DNA of 64,000 nucleotides from Spirosoma terrae (GCF_010435915.1 NZ_JAAFZH010000004.1:310001-374000); one strand, 5' to 3'. Counted from the stretch's first letter, positions 52,223 to 60,725 are shown. A program made the numbers and translations. The notes: generated from the letters alone by a model not told the origin.

Positions 52223-54730
52223 ATGCATAGTCGATACCTGCTTTCTCTTTTTATTTTTTTGTTATCAAATTCACTCTTCGCCCAGCCACTTAAACTTTGG
52301 TACAAACAACCCGCTCGTAACTGGAACGAAGCCCTTCCGGTTGGCAATGGCCGATTGGGCGTAATGGTATTTGGCCGGGAAGATGAAGAGTTACTTCAGC
52401 TTAATGAAAGTACACTCTGGTCAGGCGGGCCGGTGAAGCCAAACCCAAACCCCGAAGCCAAAACCTATCTGCCCCAGATACGAAAAGCACTGGCTGACGA
52501 GAATTACGAACGGGCTACGTCGCTAACGCAAAAAATGCAGGGGCGCTATACCGAGTCCTACGAACCACTCGGCGATCTGGTCATTCGCCATTCGTTAAGC
52601 GGTAAACCTACCAATTACTATCGGGATCTGAACATCAGCGATGCCGTTGCCACGACGCGTTTTTCGGTCGACGGTGTTACGTATTCGCGCGATATTTTCG
52701 TGTCGGCTCCCGACCAGATTATCGTTATCCGACTCACCGCCGATAAGCCCGGCAAGCTCAATTTTACCGCTTCAACGAAAAGTCCACTCCGGCACCAAAA
52801 TATCGCGATCAGCAGTCGCGAAATCGGTTTCAATGGCAAAGCCCCGTCTCACACTGACCCTAACTACGTCGATTATAATCCGCAGCCTGTTAGTTATGAC
52901 GATGCCAGCCAATGTCGGGGTATGCGATTTGCCATGCGTATGCGTGCCCTCCCTAGTGATGGCACCGTAACGGCCGATACGTCGGGATTACGGGTTTCCA
53001 ATGCAACGAGCATTGTTTTGTTAATTTCCGCAGCAACCAGTTTTAATGGTTTCGATAAATGCCCGGATAAAGATGGCAAAGACGAAATTAAACTGGTTAA
53101 TAACTACCTGAACGCGGCAGCCCGAAAATCATATACGGCACTCAAACAAGCCCACGAAACTGATTTCCATTCCTTCTTCAATCGGGTTTCTCTGACACTG
53201 AATGATAATAAGGACGTAGCGTTACCGACCGACGAGCGCCTGATGAACTATGCTTCCGGCACTGTCGATCCAGCGTTGGAAAGTATGTATTATCAGTTTG
53301 GCCGGTATCTGCTCATCTCCAGCTCACGGCCCAACGGTACGGCCGCCAATTTGCAGGGAATCTGGAACCCGCACGTTCGGCCACCCTGGAGTAGTAACTA
53401 CACGATCAACATTAATACGCAGATGAATTACTGGCCTGCCGAAGTCAGTAACCTGTCCGAATTTCACCAGCCGCTGTTCAGCCTGATCAGCAACGTATCG
53501 AAAACAGGCTACGCTACGTCGCGCGATTTTTACGGCACTGGTGGCTGGACAGCCCACCACAACACCGACATCTGGGCTGAATCCAACCCGGTTGGCGATC
53601 TGGGAAAAGGAAGTCCGCTCTGGGCAAACTGGGCCTTGGGGGGAGCCTGGCTGAGTCAGCATTTGTATGAACACTATCGTTTTACCGGCGACCGTAACTT
53701 TCTGCAGGAAACCGCTTACCCACTCATGAAAGGAGCCGCTCAGTTCTGCTCCGACTGGCTCGTTCCCGATAAAAACGGTTATCTGGTAACGGCCCCATCG
53801 ACCACGCCAGAAAACGTATTTGTTTTACCTGATGGTAAAAAAGGGGAAGTCTCCGTCGCTACCACAATGGATATGTCGATCATTCGGGATCTGTTCACCA
53901 ATGTTATCGAAGCATCGACGATACTGAATACAGATGCCGACTTCCGGAAACAAATTAGTGATAAAACCAGCAAGCTTTACCCGTTCAAGATTGGCAAAAA
54001 GGGTAATTTGCAGGAATGGTATCAGGATTTCGACGACGTTGATCCGCAACATCGACACGTATCGCATCTGTTTGCACTGCATCCTGGCCGTCAGATTGCC
54101 CCGCTCACCACGCCCGACCTGGCAGCGGCAGCCCGCAAAACCCTCGATACGCGGGGCGACGGCGGCACGGGCTGGAGCAAAGCCTGGAAAATTAATTTCT
54201 GGGCACGGCTAAATGATGGCGATCATGCCTATAAACTGCTACGTGAACTGCTACGTATATCGGGAGTAGAAGGAACAAACTATGCCAATGCGGGCGGTAC
54301 GTATCCCAACCTGTTTTGCGCTCATCCACCGTTTCAGATCGATGGTAATTTTGGCGGCATTGCGGGCATGAGTGAAATGCTTGTACAGAGTCACCTCGAC
54401 GACATCTATCTACTGGCAGCTCTCCCCAGTCAATGGCAAAGCGGCCAGGTAAAAGGATTACGGACGCGAGGTGGTTTTGAGATTGTCGAGATGGGCTGGC
54501 GCGATGGCAAAGTCAACAAAGTGGTCATTCGATCGACCATTGGCGGTAATTGCCGCATTCGCGTTCCCAACTCACTGAAAGCATCGAATAACGTAGCACT
54601 GAAACCAGCCAGCGGTGCAAACCCAAATTCGTTATTTCAGGGGCCAACCACCAGCAATGCCCAGTCGGCAACGCAGGTATATGATTTCATGACTAAAGCC
54701 GGGCAGAGCTACACGCTGACGATGCAGTAA
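52223..54730 (+). CDS. GH95 alpha-L-fucosidase-like glycosidase
   Basis: 835-residue secreted glycosidase. Signal peptide 1-21 (ends LFAQ). The N-terminal beta-sandwich opens with LWYKQPARNWNEALPVGNGRLGVMVFG and NESTLWSGGP, diagnostic of GH95. The (alpha/alpha)6 barrel follows, with NINTQMNYWPAEVSNLSE and FQIDGNFGGIAGMSEMLVQS, the family's catalytic regions. GH95 enzymes remove alpha-1,2-linked L-fucose (some take L-galactose) by inversion. The ATG at 52223 is used; the upstream TTG would spoil the leader. It is divergent from SusC. Confidence 0.92.
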   Translation: MHSRYLLSLFIFLLSNSLFAQPLKLWYKQPARNWNEALPVGNGRLGVMVFGREDEELLQLNESTLWSGGPVKPNPNPEAKTYLPQIRKALADENYERATSLTQKMQGRYTESYEPLGDLVIRHSLSGKPTNYYRDLNISDAVATTRFSVDGVTYSRDIFVSAPDQIIVIRLTADKPGKLNFTASTKSPLRHQNIAISSREIGFNGKAPSHTDPNYVDYNPQPVSYDDASQCRGMRFAMRMRALPSDGTVTADTSGLRVSNATSIVLLISAATSFNGFDKCPDKDGKDEIKLVNNYLNAAARKSYTALKQAHETDFHSFFNRVSLTLNDNKDVALPTDERLMNYASGTVDPALESMYYQFGRYLLISSSRPNGTAANLQGIWNPHVRPPWSSNYTININTQMNYWPAEVSNLSEFHQPLFSLISNVSKTGYATSRDFYGTGGWTAHHNTDIWAESNPVGDLGKGSPLWANWALGGAWLSQHLYEHYRFTGDRNFLQETAYPLMKGAAQFCSDWLVPDKNGYLVTAPSTTPENVFVLPDGKKGEVSVATTMDMSIIRDLFTNVIEASTILNTDADFRKQISDKTSKLYPFKIGKKGNLQEWYQDFDDVDPQHRHVSHLFALHPGRQIAPLTTPDLAAAARKTLDTRGDGGTGWSKAWKINFWARLNDGDHAYKLLRELLRISGVEGTNYANAGGTYPNLFCAHPPFQIDGNFGGIAGMSEMLVQSHLDDIYLLAALPSQWQSGQVKGLRTRGGFEIVEMGWRDGKVNKVVIRSTIGGNCRIRVPNSLKASNNVALKPASGANPNSLFQGPTTSNAQSATQVYDFMTKAGQSYTLTMQ

Positions 54731-54739
54731 AATCCTTTT

Positions 54740-54775
54740 GACCTTTGACAAAGGTTTAAAACTTTGTCAAAGGTC
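54740..54775. repeat. GACCTTTGACAAAG palindrome
   Basis: 14-bp perfect inverted repeat (54740-54753 / 54762-54775), arm GACCTTTGACAAAG, starting 10 bases after the GH95 stop. It lies next to a second repeat in the same convergent spacer and may serve as terminator. Confidence 0.7.
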
Positions 54776-54816
54776 CATCCATATACAGATCATAGATGTA
54801 TTGAGTGATAAAGTTT

Positions 54817-54886
54817 CGCAGCCAGCATCTTGCTGTCTGTGCTGTAATAGTAGTCCAACAACTCAAACAGCAAGATGCTGGCTGCG
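54817..54886. repeat. palindromic repeat, AGCATCTTGCTGT family, copy 2
   Basis: Perfect 20-bp inverted repeat (54817-54836 / 54867-54886) with a 30-base loop. The core CAGCATCTTGCTGT is identical to the repeat at 26191-26280, while loop and outer flanks differ. Confidence 0.8.
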
Positions 54887-54915
54887 ACAACCTTATCAAT
54901 TTGTTCACGCAGACT

Positions 54916-55611
54916 TTAAACGGCTGAAATAGGTGCGTTTTCCTTATCAACGATTGGCAACAGTTCAATCAGGTTGTTGATGATAAACGTAGGGTTGGCC
55001 GTTTGCAGTTGTTCATAGGTATGAGCGCCTGTTGTAATACCGACGTTGATCAGGCAACCGGCATTTTGGCCTTCTTCAACATCGATCGTCGAATCGCCCA
55101 CTTTTATCACCTGTGCCGGATCAGTAATACCCAACTCGCCCATTGCCAGCAAAATCATATCGGGCCGGGGCCTGTTTTCCGCTACTTCCGACGCCGTTAC
55201 CAGCACATCATAGTCGACTCCCTGTTGCCAGCCAATTTTCTCAACCAGCGATTCCGCCGTTTGCTTGTTGTAGCCCGTATTCAATACGACAAAAATACCC
55301 ATGCTACGTAACGCCCGGAAAAGTTTGGTTGCGTTTGGTTGCTCGGTAATTTCCTGGATTCGGTAAGCCTCATCGAGCTGAGCAACAAAATTGGTAAACA
55401 TCTCCCCTGCCAGCTTTTCGTCAGTAATACCTTTACTGGCCAAAACGCTTTTGATGGCCTGAAGTTTTTCCTTACCAGCCGCTTCGGCCAAGACTTCGTC
55501 CAGCGAGAAATCAAACCCTTTTTCGTTGATGGCGCTACGTACCGTTTTATACACTACGTTCTTTTCATCGACGGTAGTGCCAGCCATATCGAAAACAACC
55601 ATTCTGATCAT
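54916..55611 (-). CDS. phosphonatase-like HAD hydrolase
   Basis: 231-residue HAD-superfamily hydrolase of the phosphonatase-like type. The nucleophile motif DMAGTTVDE (Asp8) matches phosphonoacetaldehyde hydrolase and differs from generic phosphoglycolate-type HADs. The cap has AAGKEKLQAIKSVL, whose Lys could be the Schiff-base lysine, though this is uncertain. Motif III (NRPRPDMILLAMGELG) and the final KVGDSTIDVEEG are present. The ATG at 55611 is chosen over 55692, because the earlier 27 residues are not like the family. It may act with the PhnZ-type enzyme 10 kb away. Confidence 0.82.
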   Translation of the reverse strand: MIRMVVFDMAGTTVDEKNVVYKTVRSAINEKGFDFSLDEVLAEAAGKEKLQAIKSVLASKGITDEKLAGEMFTNFVAQLDEAYRIQEITEQPNATKLFRALRSMGIFVVLNTGYNKQTAESLVEKIGWQQGVDYDVLVTASEVAENRPRPDMILLAMGELGITDPAQVIKVGDSTIDVEEGQNAGCLINVGITTGAHTYEQLQTANPTFIINNLIELLPIVDKENAPISAV

Positions 55612-55796
55612 ATTTTCTATTTGTTTATGGAAATGAACAGTACGTACTGAACATGTTCCCGTGGCAAGCAACCGCTGTTCGGTAGCCTGCATGAATTTTT
55701 ACGTAAAAGAACGCTAATTTGTCAAATCGAAACCGCCTAAAAGCCGGGAAGCCTCACTTTTCACAAAAAGGTAAAACAAGCCGGAGCATTAACCGA

Positions 55797-56807
55797 ATGA
55801 AATTAAAGCAGATAACGACAACTACCACCCTGAACCGCCGGGACTTCATCCGTATTGGTACAGCCCTCAGTCTCCCGATTGCGATTCCGGCTCTAGCCCG
55901 AGACAATGTTAGCAAGCTTGCCAAAGCCGTACAGATCGGTCTAATTTCTGACCTGCACCACGATATTATACATGATGCGCCGAAGCGATTACAAGCTTTT
56001 CTGGATCAGAGTAAAGCGGCCAACGTTCACGGAATTATCCAGATGGGCGATTTTGCCTTCCCCGACGAAAAAAATAGGGACATCATCAACCAATTTAACA
56101 AAGCACACAACACCCATCTCCACGTATTAGGCAACCACGATACGGACAATGGACACACCCGTCAACAGTGCGTCGATGTCTGGGGAATGCCGGGTCGGTA
56201 CTATGCCCGTAACATCAACGGACTCTGGTTTATTGTGCTGGATTGCAATGATACAGGGTCGCCAACTCATAAGGGCGGCTATCCGGCCTACATCAATCCT
56301 GAGCAGGTAGACTGGTTAAAAAAGCAGCTACAGCAGATCAACGGACCAGTCATTATTGTATCTCACCAACCATTGGTTGGAGCGCTGGCGGTCGATAATG
56401 CAACCGACATACAGGACATACTAGCCGGAGCGGCCGATAAAGTCGTCTTGGCAATCAACGGCCATACGCATGTCGACAGCCTGATCCACGTTAAGCAAAT
56501 TCCGTATTTAACCATCAATTCAGCGTCCTATTTCTGGATTGGCGACAAGTTCGTTCATGATAGCTACTCGAAGGAAATTCATCAGACCCACGCATCGCTC
56601 TCCCGAACCTGTCCATATAAAGACCCATTGTTCACCATCATGACGATTGATCCGGCCACACTGACGGTCCAGATCAGGGGCAAGCAAAGTAGTTGGGTTG
56701 GAAAGTCACCAACTGAACTTGGATTTACCAATGAATATAAACCACTACGTGTCGGCGAAGACATAACTCCCCTCATTCGCCCGCGAACGATTAAAATGCA
56801 TCACTAA
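55797..56807 (+). CDS. Tat-exported calcineurin-like metallophosphoesterase
   Basis: 336-residue metallophosphatase. A Tat leader is seen in LNRRDFIRIGTALSLPIAIPALA. The motifs are DLHHD (Asp52, His54), MGD (Asp85), GNHD, SHQ and NGHTH. Starting at 55797 gives the leader at the right distance; a TTG start at 55719 is rejected. It is the second exported calcineurin-like enzyme in this region and lies between a phosphonatase-like gene and the GH29 fucosidase. It could dephosphorylate sugars or phospholipid head groups. Confidence 0.85.
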   Translation: MKLKQITTTTTLNRRDFIRIGTALSLPIAIPALARDNVSKLAKAVQIGLISDLHHDIIHDAPKRLQAFLDQSKAANVHGIIQMGDFAFPDEKNRDIINQFNKAHNTHLHVLGNHDTDNGHTRQQCVDVWGMPGRYYARNINGLWFIVLDCNDTGSPTHKGGYPAYINPEQVDWLKKQLQQINGPVIIVSHQPLVGALAVDNATDIQDILAGAADKVVLAINGHTHVDSLIHVKQIPYLTINSASYFWIGDKFVHDSYSKEIHQTHASLSRTCPYKDPLFTIMTIDPATLTVQIRGKQSSWVGKSPTELGFTNEYKPLRVGEDITPLIRPRTIKMHH

Positions 56808-57189
56808 CGGCACCGAGCCAGTCTAATGTCAGTGTAGACTAGACAGGCACAGAGAAACTGATAAAGCTATTTTATAGTTTAATCGAAATTTTGTCATTCC
56901 GAGGAACGAGGGATCTTCGGGTATAGATATTAGTTGCCATTATCCGAAGATCCCTCGTTCCTCGGAATGACAAAACATCCTTATTGATAATCCATTTAAC
57001 AGCTTCATGGCTAATTTCGGTACCTCTTCGGTTCAAAAACACACGCTAACAGATCAGTTTTTAAAATAATTTAAAAAATACGGCTTCATATTCGGATAAT
57101 AGCTTAAAAAGCGGCAGATTGCCAGCTATTTCGATACATAGTATCCCTAAAACGTCCAAAAGCAGTACGCTCACATTTCACCATCCTTC
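56808..57189. other. 382-base spacer with a long palindrome
   Basis: Holds no gene. The palindrome at 56889-56975 is described separately. The remaining AT-rich 200 bases before 57190 should contain the GH29 promoter, but I see no clean TAnnTTTG box. Confidence 0.5.
56889..56975. repeat. 32-bp perfect palindrome, GTCATYCC family
   Basis: Arms 56889-56920 and 56944-56975 are perfect complements over 32 bp (arm begins TTTTGTCATTCCGAGG), with a 23-base loop. The same outer sequence TTnTGTCATYCC occurs in the palindrome at 58662-58715. The family matches repeats I remember from many Bacteroidota genomes. Confidence 0.85.
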
Positions 57190-58632
57190 ATGAAATACGC
57201 CTTTCTGAGTTTTATTTCAGGTGTGTTCCTCTGGACATCTGCCGTTGCTCAACAGCACTCCGAACAGAATCACGATAAGTACGTCTGGCCCAAAGATGAG
57301 ACGGTCAAACAGAAACTAAACAGCTGGCAGACTATCAAATTCGGCCTGCTCATGCACTGGGGTACTTACAGCGAATGGGGCATCGTTGAATCCTGGTCGC
57401 TTTGCCCCGAAGACGAAGGCTGGTGCGAACGAAAAGGACCACACTCCGCCAACTGGTACGACTATAAGAAAGCCTACGAAGGTCTTCAAACCACCTTCAA
57501 CCCAGTCAAGTTCAATCCCGAACGGTGGGCCAATGCGGCTAAGCAGGCCGGAATGAAGTACATGATCTTCACGACCAAGCACCACGATGGGTTCTGCATG
57601 TTCGATACCAAACAAACCGACTACAAAATCACGGATAAGAAAACGCCGTTTTCGTCGAATCCACGTAGTAATGTAACGAAAGAAATTCTGAACGCTTTCC
57701 GTCAGCAGGACTTCATGGTCGGTACGTATTTTTCCAAACCCGACTGGCATACCGAACATTACTGGTGGCCCTATTTCCCACCGAAAGACCGGAACGTTAG
57801 CTACGACCCCAAGAAATACCCGGAACTCTGGAAGAAATACAGCGACTTTACCTACAACCAGATCGAGGAATTGATGACAGGATACGGTAAGGTAGACATT
57901 CTCTGGCTCGACGGAGGCTGGGTTCGTCCTGCCAGTACGATCGACTCGACCATTAGCTGGCAACGTACCATTCCGTACAGCCAGGATATCAATATGGCCC
58001 GCATTGCCGCTATGGGTCGTCAGCATCAGCCGGGTTTGCTCGTGGTTGACCGTACGGTATCAGGTGAGTTCGAAAACTACGTAACACCCGAACAACAGAT
58101 TCCGGATCACTACATGCCCATCCCCTGGGAATCCTGTATGACTATGGGTAACAGCTGGTCGTATATACCGAAGGAAAATTTCAAGCCGGCCCGGAAGCTT
58201 ATTCAAACACTGGTCGACATCGTAGCGAAAAATGGAAATCTGCTGCTCAATATCGCGCCGGGACCAGATGGTGAATGGCACGAAGAAGCGTACCAGCGTC
58301 TACAGGAAATTGGCAAATGGATAGCCGTCAATGGTGAATCGATTTACGACACGAAACCACTGGCTCCGTATCGGCAGGGTCAATGGGCGTTTACTACTAA
58401 CAGCCAGGCTCGTTACGTATCCTATCTCCCAACCGATTCAGAAAAACTGCTACCTGCCAGCCTGACAATACCTAGTTTAACTACATCGCCAAAAGCCAAA
58501 ATCTCTATTTTGGGATCGACGCAAACGCTCAAAATCACGAAAACGCAGGACGGCATTTCCGTATCGGTTCCCGAAAAAGTACGTCAACAGTTGGCCAACC
58601 AGCCCGTTTGGGTGCTTAAAATCGTTGGGTAA
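57190..58632 (+). CDS. GH29 alpha-L-fucosidase
   Basis: 480-residue secreted glycosidase. Signal peptide 1-20 (ends AVAQ). The (beta/alpha)8 domain has FGLLMHWGTYSEWGIVESW, YMIFTTKHHDGFCMFDTK and DILWLDGGW, where the Asp is the retaining nucleophile of GH29. A C-terminal beta domain (about 385-480) completes the fold. GH29 enzymes split alpha-1,3/4/6 L-fucosides; the exact linkage is not readable. Together with the GH95 enzyme it could fully defucosylate a glycan. The gene is flanked on both sides by GTCATYCC-family palindromes. Confidence 0.93.
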   Translation: MKYAFLSFISGVFLWTSAVAQQHSEQNHDKYVWPKDETVKQKLNSWQTIKFGLLMHWGTYSEWGIVESWSLCPEDEGWCERKGPHSANWYDYKKAYEGLQTTFNPVKFNPERWANAAKQAGMKYMIFTTKHHDGFCMFDTKQTDYKITDKKTPFSSNPRSNVTKEILNAFRQQDFMVGTYFSKPDWHTEHYWWPYFPPKDRNVSYDPKKYPELWKKYSDFTYNQIEELMTGYGKVDILWLDGGWVRPASTIDSTISWQRTIPYSQDINMARIAAMGRQHQPGLLVVDRTVSGEFENYVTPEQQIPDHYMPIPWESCMTMGNSWSYIPKENFKPARKLIQTLVDIVAKNGNLLLNIAPGPDGEWHEEAYQRLQEIGKWIAVNGESIYDTKPLAPYRQGQWAFTTNSQARYVSYLPTDSEKLLPASLTIPSLTTSPKAKISILGSTQTLKITKTQDGISVSVPEKVRQQLANQPVWVLKIVG

Positions 58633-58661
58633 CCGATGCTAGGTTAAATAAAGGGCATCTG

Positions 58662-58715
58662 TTTTTCTGTCATCCCTCCTGCCGCACCGGCGGACCGGTC
58701 GGGATGACAGAAAAA
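58662..58715. terminator. convergent terminator built on a GTCATYCC-family palindrome
   Basis: 15-bp perfect stem (58662-58676 / 58701-58715), arm TTTTTCTGTCATCCC, with a GC-rich inner loop rich in CCGG. It lies between the convergent GH29 and baeRF genes, with T-runs on both sides. Confidence 0.75.
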
Positions 58716-58736
58716 AAACCAAGACAGTTTATTAGG

Positions 58737-59936
58737 TTAGTTTGAAGCAGTCGATGTATCGTCAACCACTTCAGCAATCGGATACCGGAAAATACCCGCT
58801 ACCAGAGCCTCCGGTGCAGGCATATTGTCGGCTTCAATAATATACACCTTACCACCCGACTCTATCGTCCTTCTGGCGGCTTCATCAATCAGCGAATAAT
58901 TCTCAGGGCTGGGGCTGTCGTCTATCTGCACGGTGTAATTCTCCAGATCGAAGGTTCCCCATAGTTCGGCACCCGACTGAATAAACAACGTATCGACACC
59001 GCCACTGATTGCCGTCAGCAACACAGTATCAGTTTCGCTGTCGCCCTGGGCTCTGGCACTGAAAAGTTGGTATTCGTTTTTACGGGCCTGACGTGCTTCA
59101 CGGAAGTAGGATTCCATTACGTCCCAGGCTTCTGCCGACAGAGACACCATATCATTAGGCCCATAGCTACCCGTCAGATTCGGCTCTACAATATGCGTAT
59201 AGTTGCTGGCTTGTTTGTAGATTGGTATGAGGTAGTTAACGCCCGCCAGCAGCAGCGGAAGCGGATTTTTGTTAAGTATGGCATCAAGGTCTGTACTCAG
59301 GCGATGGAAAAAGTTAAGGATTTCCACCTTCTTATCTTCATCCGAGCCGCTACCCTGCCCATGAAACATAGCTCCCGCTTGTCCAAAACCACTACGATGC
59401 TGGAGCGCTTTCTGGTACTCATTATCCTCAATTTCTTCGGTATAGGAGGTATTGATCGTATCCGGCAAATCGATCGGCTGAACCACCGACCGCGATACTT
59501 CGTAGAGCGTAACGCCCTGTAGATTCAGGTCCAGCAAATAAAAATGGCCGTCGTCGGTTAATTCGGGAATGAGTGGTAATAGGTAAGGACGCTTTCCAAC
59601 CCGACATATGGGTTCATTGATCGGCAATGGTAGTTTTATAGCTACGCCTTCCCCATCGAATAGGTAGTAGGCCAGCATATCGGACGAATATTTCCAGAAT
59701 TCCAGGTTATCGATCAACTGCCATCCCTCCGCTAAAAAGTCATCTGCCTTTTCGGGGGTTAGGCCGTATTGGTCGATTAGCTGGTTACGGGCTTCGGTTA
59801 GGGCATTCTTAAAATGAATTTTACTAGCCTGATACCCATTGGATGATACTCGCTCAGTAGGAGTAAAAATAGAAATACACAGTTCAGCCTCTCGATTGGC
59901 TAGTTCTTTAAATTGATCAACATCAAAAAGAGTCAT
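58737..59936 (-). CDS. baeRF-type release-factor-like protein
   Basis: 399 residues of the bacterial archaeo-eukaryotic release factor (baeRF) group, relatives of eRF1. The C-terminal eRF1-like domain is visible in TDTVLLTAISGGVDTLFIQSGAELWGTFD. The loop HGQGSGSDE in the middle (about residues 200-212) is where eRF1 carries its GGQ-like motif; here only HGQG is seen. It follows an HPF/RaiA gene with 57 bases between. Predicted role: ribosome rescue, recycling or hibernation. Direct function of this family is little known. Confidence 0.75.
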   Translation of the reverse strand: MTLFDVDQFKELANREAELCISIFTPTERVSSNGYQASKIHFKNALTEARNQLIDQYGLTPEKADDFLAEGWQLIDNLEFWKYSSDMLAYYLFDGEGVAIKLPLPINEPICRVGKRPYLLPLIPELTDDGHFYLLDLNLQGVTLYEVSRSVVQPIDLPDTINTSYTEEIEDNEYQKALQHRSGFGQAGAMFHGQGSGSDEDKKVEILNFFHRLSTDLDAILNKNPLPLLLAGVNYLIPIYKQASNYTHIVEPNLTGSYGPNDMVSLSAEAWDVMESYFREARQARKNEYQLFSARAQGDSETDTVLLTAISGGVDTLFIQSGAELWGTFDLENYTVQIDDSPSPENYSLIDEAARRTIESGGKVYIIEADNMPAPEALVAGIFRYPIAEVVDDTSTASN

Positions 59937-59993
59937 AACGTTAGGATTTATAAAACACTACTATACAATTCAACAGTATCACGTAGGCGGTCG

Positions 59994-60290
59994 TTAGTCA
60001 ACAAACTGTCGGCGCAGCTTTTCGCCAGCTTCGCGCAGGCTCCCACCCCAGGACGACGACCGCGCTTCGGCAAAAAGATCTTTACCCGGTATGCCCAGCC
60101 GCCAGCGGGCTACTTTGTTATTCTCCGAATTAGTACCATCCTCGTTGAAATAAAAATCGGCTGCGACAACGTCCTTCCTAAAACGCATGATCCGACGTAG
60201 CTCTCGCTCCACCAAATCAACCAGTTCAGGCGTAGTATCGAACCCAACCGTCTGTAAATCAACCTTAATACTATCAATTGCGTAATCCAT
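59994..60290 (-). CDS. HPF/RaiA-type ribosome hibernation factor homologue
   Basis: 98-residue protein with the beta-alpha-beta-beta-beta-alpha layout of the HPF/RaiA/YfiA family, e.g. IDSIKVDLQTVGFDTTPELVDLVERELRRIMRFRKDVVAADFYF and EARSSSWGGSLREAGEKLRRQF. The length is that of a short HPF. The basic surface typical of the family is limited to the middle and the C-terminus. The ATG at 60290 is taken over a start at 60416. It precedes the baeRF gene, so both are likely made together under stress or in stationary phase. Confidence 0.8.
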   Translation of the reverse strand: MDYAIDSIKVDLQTVGFDTTPELVDLVERELRRIMRFRKDVVAADFYFNEDGTNSENNKVARWRLGIPGKDLFAEARSSSWGGSLREAGEKLRRQFVD

Positions 60291-60554
60291 ATGTGTATAA
60301 AAATTTTCGGTGCTGATCGGGTTATTCTGTTTGGCATCTTCAAACAAACAGGCGGGACTTTCCCCTAACCAACACGTTGACGTATACTGGGTCCCTCTTA
60401 AGGAGAACGGCCTCACTAGCCTAATTGTTAATTATTCAGGTTCAGTAACAACAGAAAATCCGTCAAGTATTTACAGACAAATACCTGGTTCTTTGCACTT
60501 TATCAAGATCGTAAAAAATTCAGTATCAGCGCCAATACAGTGACAAATCAATGA

Positions 60555-60635
60555 GCCAGCATCCTTCGTAAAGTAGGCGTCAAAAGTACGGCCGATCTGA
60601 TACGAATGGCCCTCGAAGAAAAGAGCCGATCCTAG
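60555..60635 (+). pseudogene. relic of a LuxR/NarL-type response regulator
   Basis: One open stretch of 26 codons between a TGA and a TAG reads ASILRKVGVKSTADLIRMAL followed by EEKSRS. It matches the end of the GerE DNA-binding domain (RKLGVKnTAdLiRyAlE), the recognition helix end of many response regulators. No start or rest of the gene is present, so it is a remnant of a lost regulator. Confidence 0.6.
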
Positions 60636-60690
60636 GTTGAACTCAATCCATTACAAAACGTTATCAGTATTAACTATCACTTTTTATAGA

Positions 60691-60710
60691 TTTTAAACAT
60701 TTGTTTAAAA
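60691..60710 (+). promoter_or_regulatory. palindromic operator candidate for TetR, upstream of tetR
   Basis: TTTTAAACATTTGTTTAAAA is a perfect 9-bp dyad with two central bases, 16 bases before the -33 element of the tetR promoter. A close copy lies at 61420-61439. Confidence 0.7.
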
Positions 60711-60725
60711 AAACTATTCAAGTTG

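Noticed and set aside
57316..58026. Long open frame (236 codons) antisense to the GH29 fucosidase gene
   Set aside because: It lies wholly inside a clear GH29 gene, has no family resemblance and starts without a promoter; it is a by-product of codon use on the other strand.
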